DNA of 9,108 nucleotides from Phyllobacteriaceae bacterium UBA1940 (GCA_002336975.1 DDFA01000043.1:1-9108), one strand, 5' to 3'. Shown: positions 1-6,634, counted from the first letter of the stretch. Notes: generated from the letters alone by a model not told the origin. Numbers and translations are program-made.

Positions 1-165
1 GGATAGAAACTGGGGGCAACGTCACCGCCACTGACCAACGCTGGCTGATGAGTGGTCGACGCGCACGACCGGCTCTTGAGGAGGGCCGGCGGTCCGATGG
101 CTGCTTCAAATGGACGTGACCAGCGCGTGTCGATTTCGGTCGTTGCGTGCTCCCGCAACCAATTC
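1..165. other. Left-edge stretch with no supportable gene
   Basis: All forward frames are either closed early (stops at 4-6 and 32-34) or open only to a stop at 117-119 with no recognisable protein family. The small open frame starting at 52 has an arginine-rich, low-information translation and no ribosome-binding site. A short perfect hairpin is present at 142-159 (GTTGCG, 6-nt loop, CGCAAC) but has no T-run after it. The stretch could hold the last few codons of a gene lying left of the window, but that cannot be decided from here. Confidence 0.5.
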
Positions 166-197
166 AAAAGCCCGCCGGTTCGTCCCGCGCTTTTTTT
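166..197 (+). terminator. Possible Rho-independent terminator
   Basis: AAAAG (166-170) can pair with CTTTT (from 190). Inside that, CGC pairs with GCG and GG with CC around a UUCGU loop, with one C-C mismatch and a CC bulge. A run of seven T followed by GTTT comes directly after. On the plus strand this would end a transcript entering from the left. Read on the minus strand it is 75-105 nt past the regulator's stop codon and has AAAA/TTTT flanks, so it could also end the regulator transcript. The imperfect stem makes this a moderate call; the T-run is the main support. Confidence 0.4.
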
Positions 198-240
198 GTT
201 TGCATATCGGCGGCCGACAGTCCGGCGTGAGTGGCTCTGG

Positions 241-288
241 CGCCGATTTCTTCTGGCGTCGAGCCGTGGCGTCAGCCTGAAATCGGCG
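241..288. repeat. 10-bp inverted repeat across the regulator's stop codon
   Basis: CGCCGATTTC (241-250) is exactly complementary to GAAATCGGCG (279-288), with a 28-nt loop. The right arm lies in the last codons of the XRE-cupin gene and its stop (272-274) is in the loop. The loop also holds a direct repeat TGGCGTC (254-260, 267-273). No T-run follows on either strand, so it is not a classical terminator. It may protect or process the 3' end of the regulator mRNA. One 10-bp repeat of this kind is within what chance could give in 9 kb. Confidence 0.45.
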
Positions 289-889
289 GAACGACCCTGG
301 AGCAGATCCACAGGACGCGGGCGGCGCCGTCGCCGGAATTGATCAGCGCGTGGCCCATGGTGCTGTCGAAATAGGCGCAGTCGCCGACGCCGAGATGAGT
401 GGGGGCGTAGTGTTCGGTGCGCAGTTCCACCTTTCCTTCCAGCACATAGACGAATTCCTCGCCCAGATGGCTCAGCAGGCCGCCGAACTGATGGATCGAG
501 TTCGCCTTGATCTCGGCCAGCATCGGCACGAACTGGCGGTTGGCGATGTCGTTGCACAACATCTCGTAGTCGTACTGGACGGTTCGGTGGGTGACCCCCT
601 GTCCCTTGCGGGTCACGGTCTTGCGACCGCTGACCGAAACGCCGCGTCGGCCGCTCACCAGATCACTGATGTCGAGGTCCAGCCCCTTGGCGAGGCTGAG
701 CAGCGTGTCGTAGGTCGGCGACATCTGGTCGTTTTCGATTTTCGACAGGGTCGAGACGGCCAGGCCGGATTTCTGCGCCAGATCGTTGAGCGTCAGTCCG
801 GCGTCCTTGCGCGAGGCGCGAAGCGTTTCTGCAATCGAATGGCGCCGCGCGCTCTTGGGAACCACTGAGACGATCGCGCTTTGTGTCAT
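272..889 (-). CDS. XRE-family transcriptional regulator with C-terminal cupin domain
   Basis: A 205-residue protein with two parts. Residues about 20-76 form a lambda-repressor-like (HTH_3/XRE) DNA-binding domain; its hallmark segment STLSKIEN (46-53) followed by SPTYDTLLSLAKGL is plain. After a basic linker (80-102), residues about 123-195 form a cupin_2 barrel with the family signature around H141, E144-E145 and YVLEG (148-152), and a late histidine H180. The length is usual for this class, which are local sensors of small molecules that mostly repress neighbouring catabolic or transport operons. The start at 889 has only a weak GGGA upstream, 7 nt away. It is divergent from the importer/hydantoinase operon, 341 bp apart, and CTATAG-centred sites lie in front of both genes. 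The specific effector is unknown. I am confident in the family, not in the regulon. Confidence 0.93.
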   Translation of the reverse strand: MTQSAIVSVVPKSARRHSIAETLRASRKDAGLTLNDLAQKSGLAVSTLSKIENDQMSPTYDTLLSLAKGLDLDISDLVSGRRGVSVSGRKTVTRKGQGVTHRTVQYDYEMLCNDIANRQFVPMLAEIKANSIHQFGGLLSHLGEEFVYVLEGKVELRTEHYAPTHLGVGDCAYFDSTMGHALINSGDGAARVLWICSRVVPPISG

Positions 890-988
890 GAACTATTCCC
901 GCATTGGTGGGATTGTGAGGGCCGCCGGGCCAGTTGCCAAGCCGATCAACGGCATTTTCACCAGACAAGATAGGCCGTCGGATCGGAA

Positions 989-1002
989 TTCACTATAGGA
1001 AA
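989..1002 (-). promoter_or_regulatory. Operator-like site A, regulator side
   Basis: Read toward the regulator the 14-mer is TTTCCTATAGTGAA. It matches site B (1168-1181) at 12 of 14 positions when each is read toward its own gene. It is an imperfect palindrome centred on CTATAG (10 of 14 positions symmetrical). TATAGT on the minus strand also resembles a -10 box, with TGCGGA 17 bp upstream as a poor -35. A repressor here would cover the regulator's own promoter, which fits autoregulation. The binding protein is inferred to be the adjacent XRE-cupin protein because helix-turn-helix dimers of this type bind short palindromes. Confidence 0.5.
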
Positions 1003-1027
1003 ATTGAGCCAGTTTCCGCATAGCCTT

Positions 1028-1056
1028 TTTGCGACCTGATTGAGGTCATTTGCGAC
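1028..1056. repeat. TTTGCGAC direct repeat enclosing a short hairpin
   Basis: TTTGCGAC occurs at 1028-1035 and again at 1049-1056, exactly 21 bp apart (two helical turns). Between and overlapping them GACCT (1033-1037) pairs with AGGTC (1043-1047) around a GATTG loop. Such phased direct repeats can be binding sites for a second regulator on one DNA face. The repeats lie midway between the two promoters. No protein can be assigned to them. Confidence 0.35.
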
Positions 1057-1102
1057 GCGTTTTCCGGCGCTGAGCCACCCGGAGGGATACGATCCCCATT
1101 TT

Positions 1103-1127
1103 CTGCCGATTTCGCACTTGACGGCAG
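1103..1127. repeat. CTGCCG-N13-CGGCAG inverted repeat over the -35 candidate
   Basis: CTGCCG (1103-1108) and CGGCAG (1122-1127) are perfect complements with a 13-nt spacer. The TTGACG that I take as a -35 element sits at the right arm. A protein bound here would touch the -35 region, so it could be an extra operator, but a 6-bp match is easily due to chance. Confidence 0.3.
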
Positions 1128-1146
1128 GTTTCGGCGATGTAGTAAT
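1117..1146 (+). promoter_or_regulatory. Candidate promoter of the transport/hydantoinase operon
   Basis: CTTGAC (1117-1122) matches the alphaproteobacterial -35 preference. About 17 bp on lies TAGTAAT (1140-1146), a poor -10, at the start of the AT-rich block. Transcription would begin near 1153, leaving a leader of about 78 nt, and operator-like site B would then lie just downstream as a roadblock. The alternative is that TATAGA inside site B (1173-1178) is the -10, with no good -35. Neither is certain. Confidence 0.35.
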
Positions 1147-1167
1147 TTTATCGTATCAGAAAATTTA

Positions 1168-1181
1168 TTCCCTATAGAGAA
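1168..1181 (+). promoter_or_regulatory. Operator-like site B, operon side
   Basis: TTCCCTATAGAGAA is a near-perfect palindrome (12 of 14 positions symmetrical) ending 49 bp before the binding-protein start. It is the partner of site A; the centres are 179 bp apart, close to 17 turns of B-DNA, so two bound dimers would face the same side of the helix. Both copies are preceded by AATTT-type sequence when read toward their genes. I infer that it is the operon operator of the XRE-cupin regulator. Confidence 0.55.
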
Positions 1182-1218
1182 GATTTCTCCAAATTTGTCT
1201 GACTCGCCCTTGTTCCTG

Positions 1219-1225
1219 AAAGGAG
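1219..1225 (+). promoter_or_regulatory. Ribosome-binding site deciding the start of the binding protein
   Basis: AAAGGAG lies 5 nt before the ATG at 1231 and is the strongest Shine-Dalgarno match in this stretch. It decides against the in-frame TTG at 1195, which has no such site and would bury the signal peptide behind 12 additional residues. Confidence 0.85.
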
Positions 1226-1230
1226 CCGTT

Positions 1231-2835
1231 ATGCACGCAGTGTCTGGACTACACGAGCCTGCCTTCCGCCTTGCCGTCAGCCTCGCCATGGCGGCGGGTT
1301 TGACCATGACCGCAGCGCCGTCTTTCGCGCAGTCGAGCGACCTCACAGTCAATGCCGGCGTCGCGCCGTCGACGCTGGACCCGGCATGGGCCTGCGGCCT
1401 TCCCGAAATCAGCTTCCTGCAGAATTTCTACGTCCGGCTGGTGCAGCATGGAGTCAAGGCCGGGCCCGAGGGCACCAGCGAAGTCGACTTCTCCACCGTC
1501 AAGCCTTACCTGGCCGACAGCTGGGAGACGAGCGCCGACGGCCTGGTCTACACGTTCCACCTCAAGGAAGGCTTCACATTCCCGTCCGGTAAGCCTGTCG
1601 ACGCCGAGGCGGTCCGCTATTCGCTGCAGCGCGTTCTCGACATGGCCGGTTGCGGCCGTTTCTTCCTGACCGACGGCCATCTCGATCCGGTGATCATCAC
1701 CAAGGTCGAAGCGGTCGACGCGAAGACGGTCGTGATCACGCTGAATTCACCCAATGGCAACATGCTGGGCGACCTCGCCACGCATGCCGGTTCGATCGTC
1801 GATCCGTCGGTGGTCGAGGCCAATGGCGGCGTCACAGCCGGAGCGCCGAACAAATGGATGGCGTCGAACGTCGCGGCCTCCGGCCCGTTCCTCCTGGAAG
1901 ACTATTCGCCGAACCAGAAGGCCCGCATGGTCGCCAATCCGAAATTCGCCGGCGAGGCGCCGAAGTCGGCCGCGATCAACGTCAACTGGATCTCGGCTGC
2001 GCCGACGCTGCTGCTGCAGGCCCGCACCGGTCAGGCCGACATCACATTCGATCTGTCCAAGCAGGCCGCCAAGTCGCTTGTCGGCAATGCCGGCACGCGC
2101 GTCATCGCCTATTCCAATCCCTTCGTGCAGCAGTTGATGATCAACAACAAGCAGGCCCCCTGGGACAATGTCAAAGTGCGCGAGGCTGCCGCGCTCGCCA
2201 TCCCGTATTCCGATATCATCGAGAAGGTCGCCTATGGCTGGGGCGTCCCCTATTACGGGCCCATCCCGCCGAGCCTGCCGGGCTTCAACGCAGAATTGTC
2301 CAAGCCGCTCGACCTCGACATCGAGAAGGCGAAGAAGCTGATCGCCGAAAGCGGCGTGTCTACCCCGGTCAAGGCCGAGCTGACGATTCAGGAAGGCGAC
2401 GCCGCCCAGCAGCAGCTTGCGACCGTCGTCCAGAGCACCTGGTCGCAGATCGGCATCGATCTGTCGATCCGCGTCGCACCGGCCGCGGAATTCCAGGACC
2501 TGACGCAGGGCCACAAGATCCCGGCCTTCATGCGGCTTGACGGCCCGGGTGTGTTCGAGACCGGCTACTATTGGGGCTACGACCTGATCTGCGGCATCTC
2601 GTTCAACCTGACCGACACCTGTCTGCCGGACGCCGACCCGCTGATCGCGGAAATGCGCGCCTCGTCCGATCCGGCAAAGCGTCAGGAGATCATGGACACC
2701 GTCACCAAGATGTGGCGCGCCCAGTTCCCCAAGATCCAGTTCTACGAGGACAAGCCGGTTGTGGTGCTGAGCAATTCGGTCTCCGAATTCACTTTCTCGC
2801 CGCTTCCCGACTATCGCTACTGGGCCAAAAAGTAA
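1231..2835 (+). CDS. ABC transporter periplasmic solute-binding protein (SBP_bac_5 family)
   Basis: A 534-residue extracytoplasmic binding protein of the peptide/opine/nickel class, which captures solute in the periplasm and hands it to the DppB/DppC-type channel encoded downstream. Residues 1-33 form a Sec signal peptide: a hydrophobic stretch at about 11-29 and a cleavage site after SFA (31-33). There is no lipobox cysteine. The mature protein shows the family landmarks: an N-terminal STLDP (about 47-51), an ADSWETSADGLVYTFHLKEGFTF segment (about 94-116), and a C-terminal half with VREAAALAIPYSDII and the SNPFVQQLMINN segment. Four cysteines (C55, C141, C454, C464) remain after export and could form two disulfides. 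It is the first gene of the operon, 18 nt before hyuA, and a binding protein placed next to enzyme genes suggests that its ligand is their substrate. The ligand itself (peptide, cyclic amide, opine or other) cannot be told from sequence. Confidence 0.93.
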   Translation: MHAVSGLHEPAFRLAVSLAMAAGLTMTAAPSFAQSSDLTVNAGVAPSTLDPAWACGLPEISFLQNFYVRLVQHGVKAGPEGTSEVDFSTVKPYLADSWETSADGLVYTFHLKEGFTFPSGKPVDAEAVRYSLQRVLDMAGCGRFFLTDGHLDPVIITKVEAVDAKTVVITLNSPNGNMLGDLATHAGSIVDPSVVEANGGVTAGAPNKWMASNVAASGPFLLEDYSPNQKARMVANPKFAGEAPKSAAINVNWISAAPTLLLQARTGQADITFDLSKQAAKSLVGNAGTRVIAYSNPFVQQLMINNKQAPWDNVKVREAAALAIPYSDIIEKVAYGWGVPYYGPIPPSLPGFNAELSKPLDLDIEKAKKLIAESGVSTPVKAELTIQEGDAAQQQLATVVQSTWSQIGIDLSIRVAPAAEFQDLTQGHKIPAFMRLDGPGVFETGYYWGYDLICGISFNLTDTCLPDADPLIAEMRASSDPAKRQEIMDTVTKMWRAQFPKIQFYEDKPVVVLSNSVSEFTFSPLPDYRYWAKK

Positions 2836-2853
2836 GCAAGGACTGACCTTTCA

Positions 2854-4875
2854 ATGGCAACGCGCATCGGTGTCGACATCGGCGGCACATTCACCGACCT
2901 CGTCTATTTCGACGAGGCCACCGGCCAAACCGTCGAAGGCAAGGTCCCAACCGTCCCGTCGGCGCCCGAGGAGGGCGTCGTCGCGGCGATCACAGGGCAT
3001 GTGCCCCAGGACGTCATCGACCGGGCGGAGTTCTTCCTGCACGGCACGACCGTGGGGCTCAATGCTCTGCTCGAGCGGCGCGGCGCCAAGGTCGGCCTGA
3101 TCACCACCACGGGTTTTCGCGACGTCCTGGAAATCCGTCGCGGCGACCGGGCGGAAATGTACAACCTGTTCTGGAAGCAGACGGTGCCGCTGGTGCCGCG
3201 CCGGCTGCGCCTGGAAGTGGGCGGCCGCATGCTCGGCTCCGGCGCCGAGCATGCACCGCTCAATGAGGCCGATGTCGGCGCCGCCATCGCGGCGCTGATG
3301 GCGGAAAACGTCGACGCCATTGCGGTGTGTCTGATCAATTCCTACGCCAATCCGGCGCATGAATCGCGCATCGAGGCGATGATCCGCGCGGCCGGCTTCA
3401 CCGGCGGCATTTCGCTTTCCCACAAGATTTCCGGCGAATACCGGGAATATGAGCGGACCTCGACAACCTGCATCGACGCCTTCGTGCGCGGTCGCATGGC
3501 CAATTATCTGCGCCGACTCGACGGCAAGCTGCGCGAACTCGGGTTCAAAGGCATCTCGCTCATCACCCGTTCGGGCTCCGGCTCGATGACGTTCGAGGAG
3601 GCCGAGGACCGGCCGTTCGAAACCATCATGTCAGGTCCGGTCGGCGGCGCGCAGGGCGCGTCCGAACTGGCCAAGATGCTCGACATCAAGCAATTGGTGA
3701 CGGCCGACGTCGGCGGCACCTCGTTCGATACGGCGCTGGTCATCGACACCAAGCCGCAGATCCTGTTCGAGGGCGTGATCGACAATATGCCGATCCAGTC
3801 GCCCTGGGTGGACGTTCGTTCAATCGGTTCGGGCGGCGGTTCGATCGCCCATATCGACGCCGGCGGGCTGATGCGGGTCGGCCCGCGTTCGGCCGGTGCG
3901 GCGCCGGGCCCGGCCTGCTACGGCAAGGGCGGCGTCGAGCCGGCGATGACCGACGCGGCCGCCTGGCTCGGCATGCTGGGTCCTGGCGACCTGGCGTCAG
4001 GCATCCATCTCGACATCGGCAAGGCCAAGGCGGCTATCGACAGCGTCGGCGTCCATATCAAGCAGGACACCGAAGCGACCGCCGCGGGCGTCATGCGCAT
4101 CTCCTCGGCCGCGATGGCCAACGCGATGCGCGAGATTTCGCTCGACCAGGGCCTCGATCCGCGCGAAATGACCCTGCTTCCGTTCGGCGGCGCGGGCCCC
4201 CTGATGGGCACGCTGCTGGCCGACGAACTGGGCATGAACCATATCGTGGTGCCGCCGCTGGCCGGCAATTTCTCCGCCTGGGGACTGCTGGGCGCCGACA
4301 TGGTGCAATCGGCGGCGCGCACCCGCGTGCTCGATCTCGTGCCGGGCGCTTTCGTCATCGCGAACACGGTGCTTGGCGAACTGTTCGCCACGCTCGAACA
4401 GCGCAGCACCGCACACGCCGAAGGCTCGATCAAGTCGGCGCGTCTCGACCTGCGCTACAAGGGGCAGGAACATACACTTTCCATCGAAGTGCCGGTGGTC
4501 GACGGCCTGCTGTCAGAGAACGAGGCGACGGTCCTCGATCGTTTCGTCAGCGACTATGCCCGCACCTTCGGCGGCACGCTCAACGAACATGTCGAGTTGG
4601 TCTCGATTCGCGCCACCACAACCGTGCTGCTGCCGCGCCGCAAGCTGAGCTATTCGCCAAAGCGCGCGGACGGGGCCGATGACCGGGTGATGGACGTCTA
4701 CTCCTTCGAGCGTAGGGCGCGCGTCCCCTTCCGCATCATCCCCCGCGGCAGGATCGCAGGCTCGGTCAAGGGACCGGCGATCATCACCGAAGAAACCTGC
4801 ACCACCTATGTCGATGTGGAATGGACCATTTCCAGCGGCAAGGCGGGCGAACTCATCCTGGAACGGACGGTATAA
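2854..4875 (+). CDS. hyuA: Hydantoinase/oxoprolinase family ATP-binding subunit (HyuA type)
   Basis: The 673-residue ATP-using subunit of a HyuA/HyuB enzyme. The family covers N-methylhydantoinase, 5-oxoprolinase, caprolactamase and some ketone carboxylases; the A subunit phosphorylates the substrate carbonyl. Visible parts are Hydant_A_N (about 4-185) with phosphate-1 loop VDIGGTFTD (7-15) and HGTTVGLNALLERRG; the central Hydantoinase_A domain (about 200-490) with MSGPVGGAQGA, the second phosphate loop DVGGTSFD (285-292), the IGSGGGSIAHIDAGG and PRSAGAAPGPACYG blocks, and the adenosine motif GGAGP (445-449); then a C-terminal domain (about 505-670). All key ASKHA-fold motifs are intact, and the length fits the two-subunit enzymes rather than the fused 5-oxoprolinase. 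The start has AAGGA 11 nt upstream. It is 3 nt before hyuB, so the two are probably made in equal amounts. The substrate is uncertain; a cyclic amide is the best guess. No carboxylase helper subunit is seen. Confidence 0.93.
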   Translation: MATRIGVDIGGTFTDLVYFDEATGQTVEGKVPTVPSAPEEGVVAAITGHVPQDVIDRAEFFLHGTTVGLNALLERRGAKVGLITTTGFRDVLEIRRGDRAEMYNLFWKQTVPLVPRRLRLEVGGRMLGSGAEHAPLNEADVGAAIAALMAENVDAIAVCLINSYANPAHESRIEAMIRAAGFTGGISLSHKISGEYREYERTSTTCIDAFVRGRMANYLRRLDGKLRELGFKGISLITRSGSGSMTFEEAEDRPFETIMSGPVGGAQGASELAKMLDIKQLVTADVGGTSFDTALVIDTKPQILFEGVIDNMPIQSPWVDVRSIGSGGGSIAHIDAGGLMRVGPRSAGAAPGPACYGKGGVEPAMTDAAAWLGMLGPGDLASGIHLDIGKAKAAIDSVGVHIKQDTEATAAGVMRISSAAMANAMREISLDQGLDPREMTLLPFGGAGPLMGTLLADELGMNHIVVPPLAGNFSAWGLLGADMVQSAARTRVLDLVPGAFVIANTVLGELFATLEQRSTAHAEGSIKSARLDLRYKGQEHTLSIEVPVVDGLLSENEATVLDRFVSDYARTFGGTLNEHVELVSIRATTTVLLPRRKLSYSPKRADGADDRVMDVYSFERRARVPFRIIPRGRIAGSVKGPAIITEETCTTYVDVEWTISSGKAGELILERTV

Positions 4876-4878
4876 GTC

Positions 4879-6600
4879 ATGGCCAAGAGATACGATCCTG
4901 TCGTCCACAATGCGGGCAAGTTCGGCCGTATGACCGAAGCCGAGGCGGACCCGATCACCACCGAGGTGATCCGCCATGCGCTGAATTCCGCCGCCAACCA
5001 GATGAAGCGCGCGCTGATCCGTACGTCGTTCTCGCCGATCATCTACGAAGTTCTCGATTTCGCGGTGGCGATCTACGACAAGGACATCCGCCTGCTGAGC
5101 CAGGCTCCGTCCTTGCCGATGTTCATGGGCACGCTGTCCTTCTGCATCCAGTTCGCGGTCAAGGAGAATGGCGGCCCGGAAAATCTCAGCCCTGGCGACG
5201 CGCTGATCTACAACTGGCCGTTCGGCACCGGTTCGCACCCGCAGGACATGGTCATCATCATGCCTGTGTTCCTGGGCAAGGACCTGATCGGCTACACCGC
5301 GATCAAGGGCCACTGGCTCGATATCGGCGCCAAGGATCCCTATTGCACCGACACCACCGACGTCTTCCAGGAAGGCTGCATCTTCCCGGGCGTCAAGATC
5401 TACAAGGAAGGCGTTCTCAATCAGGACGTGTTCCGCATGATCATGGCGAATACCCGTGTGCCGCATATGGTGCGCGGCGACCTTGACGCCCAGGTCTCGG
5501 CCTGCCGCGTCGGCGTCAAGTCGCTGCTCGAAGTGGTGGAGCGCTTCGGCCTCGACACCTATGCCGCGGCGGTGGACGACATGTTCGATCATGGCGAACG
5601 CATCGTCCGGTCCTATTTCGAAAAGATTCCCGACGGCCGCTATGTCGGCAGGGGCGAGATGGACAATAACGGCGTCACCAAGGACCGCATTCCTTTCGAG
5701 ATCGCGCTCGAGGTGAAAGGATCGGAAGTCACGCTTGATTTCTCCAACGTGCCCGACCAGCAGGGCGGTCCGACCAATTCGCCGCTGCCTACCACCATCT
5801 CGGCCAGCCGCGTCGCCATCACCATGCTCGCGGGCTATGGCGAGGCGCCGCATGAAGGACATTTCCGTCCGCTCAAGGTGATCACCCGGCCTGGCTCGAT
5901 GTTCGACCCGCTGCCGCCGGCCCCGTCCTTCATTTATGGCTGGCCGGGCCTTCAGGCGATCGAAGTGATCTACAACGCCATCGCCAGCGCCATGCCGACC
6001 GCGGTGCCGGCCTGCTCGGGCGGCTGCATCTGCTCGCTCGTCGCCTGGGGACAGCGCGAGGAGACCGATGAACCCTGGGCCGACGGCACGCCGCTGCCCA
6101 CCGGGCAGGGCGCATGGAGCGGCGGCGACGGCGGCACCATGCTGCACATCGCCGAATCCGCCACCCGTTTCACGCCGGCGGAGGTGTGGGAGCATCGCAA
6201 TCCCTGGATTGTCGAGCAGTTGGCGCTGGCGCAGGATTCCGTCGGTCCGGGCAAATGGCGCGGCGGTCCGGGACTCAACCTCGACATCCGGATGACCGAG
6301 GACCATCTGATCACCTCGGTTTTCGAACGCACGCTCAACGCCCCCTGGGGCCTGCTGGGCGGCAAGGAAGCGCGGCCGAACAAATGTCTTGCGACCATGC
6401 CGGACGGCGAAGTGCACCTGATTTCAAAGGCCACCCACTTTCACATGCCTAAGGGGGCCGTGCTCAACATGCGCACTGGCGGCGGCGGCGGCTATGGCGA
6501 TCCGAAGGATCGGCCGGTCGAGTCTGTCAAGGAGGACATCGCCGAGGGGTACATTTCCGAAGCGTTTGCGCGCAAGCACTATCCGCACGCATTCCGCTGA
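4879..6600 (+). CDS. hyuB: Hydantoinase/oxoprolinase family metal-binding subunit (HyuB type)
   Basis: The 573-residue partner of HyuA; in this family it carries the metal site and completes ring opening of the phosphorylated intermediate. It is nearly all one Hydantoinase_B domain. It begins with DPITTEVIRHALNSAANQMKRALIRTSFSP and ends with RTGGGGGYGDP. D60, H120, D123 (in SHPQD) and H145 (in GHWLDIG) have the spacing of the Asp/His/Asp/His metal ligands I recall from the caprolactamase beta subunit, so the site looks intact. FQEG (163-166), QQGGPTNSPLPTT and GKWRGGPGLNLDIRM are further family blocks. Two oddities stand out: HW where most members have HH (145-146), and a cysteine cluster C379, C383, C385 in the AVPACSGGCIC segment, a region I remember as cysteine-poor in relatives. 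The start follows the hyuA stop by 3 nt. The alternative role as a carboxylase subunit is less likely given the size and neighbours. Confidence 0.93.
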   Translation: MAKRYDPVVHNAGKFGRMTEAEADPITTEVIRHALNSAANQMKRALIRTSFSPIIYEVLDFAVAIYDKDIRLLSQAPSLPMFMGTLSFCIQFAVKENGGPENLSPGDALIYNWPFGTGSHPQDMVIIMPVFLGKDLIGYTAIKGHWLDIGAKDPYCTDTTDVFQEGCIFPGVKIYKEGVLNQDVFRMIMANTRVPHMVRGDLDAQVSACRVGVKSLLEVVERFGLDTYAAAVDDMFDHGERIVRSYFEKIPDGRYVGRGEMDNNGVTKDRIPFEIALEVKGSEVTLDFSNVPDQQGGPTNSPLPTTISASRVAITMLAGYGEAPHEGHFRPLKVITRPGSMFDPLPPAPSFIYGWPGLQAIEVIYNAIASAMPTAVPACSGGCICSLVAWGQREETDEPWADGTPLPTGQGAWSGGDGGTMLHIAESATRFTPAEVWEHRNPWIVEQLALAQDSVGPGKWRGGPGLNLDIRMTEDHLITSVFERTLNAPWGLLGGKEARPNKCLATMPDGEVHLISKATHFHMPKGAVLNMRTGGGGGYGDPKDRPVESVKEDIAEGYISEAFARKHYPHAFR

Positions 6601-6606
6601 CGCCTT

Positions 6607-6634
6607 CGGACGGCGCGCCCCGGCGCGCTGTCCG
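6607..6634 (+). other. Strong intercistronic hairpin between enzyme and transporter genes
   Basis: CGGACGGCGCGC (6607-6618) pairs with GCGCGCTGTCCG (6623-6634) over 12 bp, eleven Watson-Crick and one G-U (6612/6629), around a CCCG loop. No T-run follows, so it is not a standard terminator. It starts 6 nt after the hyuB stop and ends 34 nt before the first permease start. Such hairpins often protect the upstream message from 3' exonucleases, or act as a partial terminator that lowers expression of membrane components. That role is inference; the structure itself is plain in the sequence. Confidence 0.75.

Larger units (their letters stand above)
890..1230. promoter_or_regulatory. Divergent intergenic control region
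   Basis: The 341 bp between the two divergent starts (889 and 1231) carry no coding frame I believe. The left two thirds have ordinary composition. Positions 1141-1200 drop to 16 G/C in 60 (27%), typical of promoter DNA in a GC-rich genome. Within it are two CTATAG-centred sites, a TTTGCGAC direct repeat, a 6-bp palindrome around TTGACG, and an AATTTT/AAAATT inverted repeat (1144-1149 and 1160-1165), listed separately where useful. Confidence 0.75.

Noticed and set aside
52..342. Small plus-strand open frame of 96 codons at the left edge
   Set aside because: There is no ribosome-binding site and the sequence is low-information and arginine-rich. It also runs across the terminator-like element and into the regulator's 3' end.
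350..868. Plus-strand open frame of 172 codons opposite the regulator
   Set aside because: It is the shadow of the XRE-cupin gene, whose domains on the minus strand are unmistakable.
1144..1165. AATTTT/AAAATT inverted repeat as an operator
   Set aside because: In a 27% GC stretch a 6-bp A/T palindrome is expected by chance; it is noted only as part of the control region.
1195..1230. Extension of the binding protein to a TTG start at 1195
   Set aside because: There is no ribosome-binding site in front of it, while AAAGGAG precedes the ATG at 1231 by 5 nt and that start gives a proper Sec signal peptide.
4513..6417. Antisense open frame of 634 codons opposite hyuA/hyuB
   Set aside because: It mirrors the codon pattern of the intact plus-strand genes; high G/C at third positions removes stops on the opposite strand. 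The translation is rich in H, R, D and G and matches no family I know.
2854..6600. Reading hyuA/hyuB as acetone or acetophenone carboxylase subunits
   Set aside because: Those enzymes need further subunits, of which none is visible, and the acetone carboxylase subunits are longer as I recall. The adjoining solute importer fits a hydrolase of an imported compound better. It is not excluded, since the operon continues past the window.
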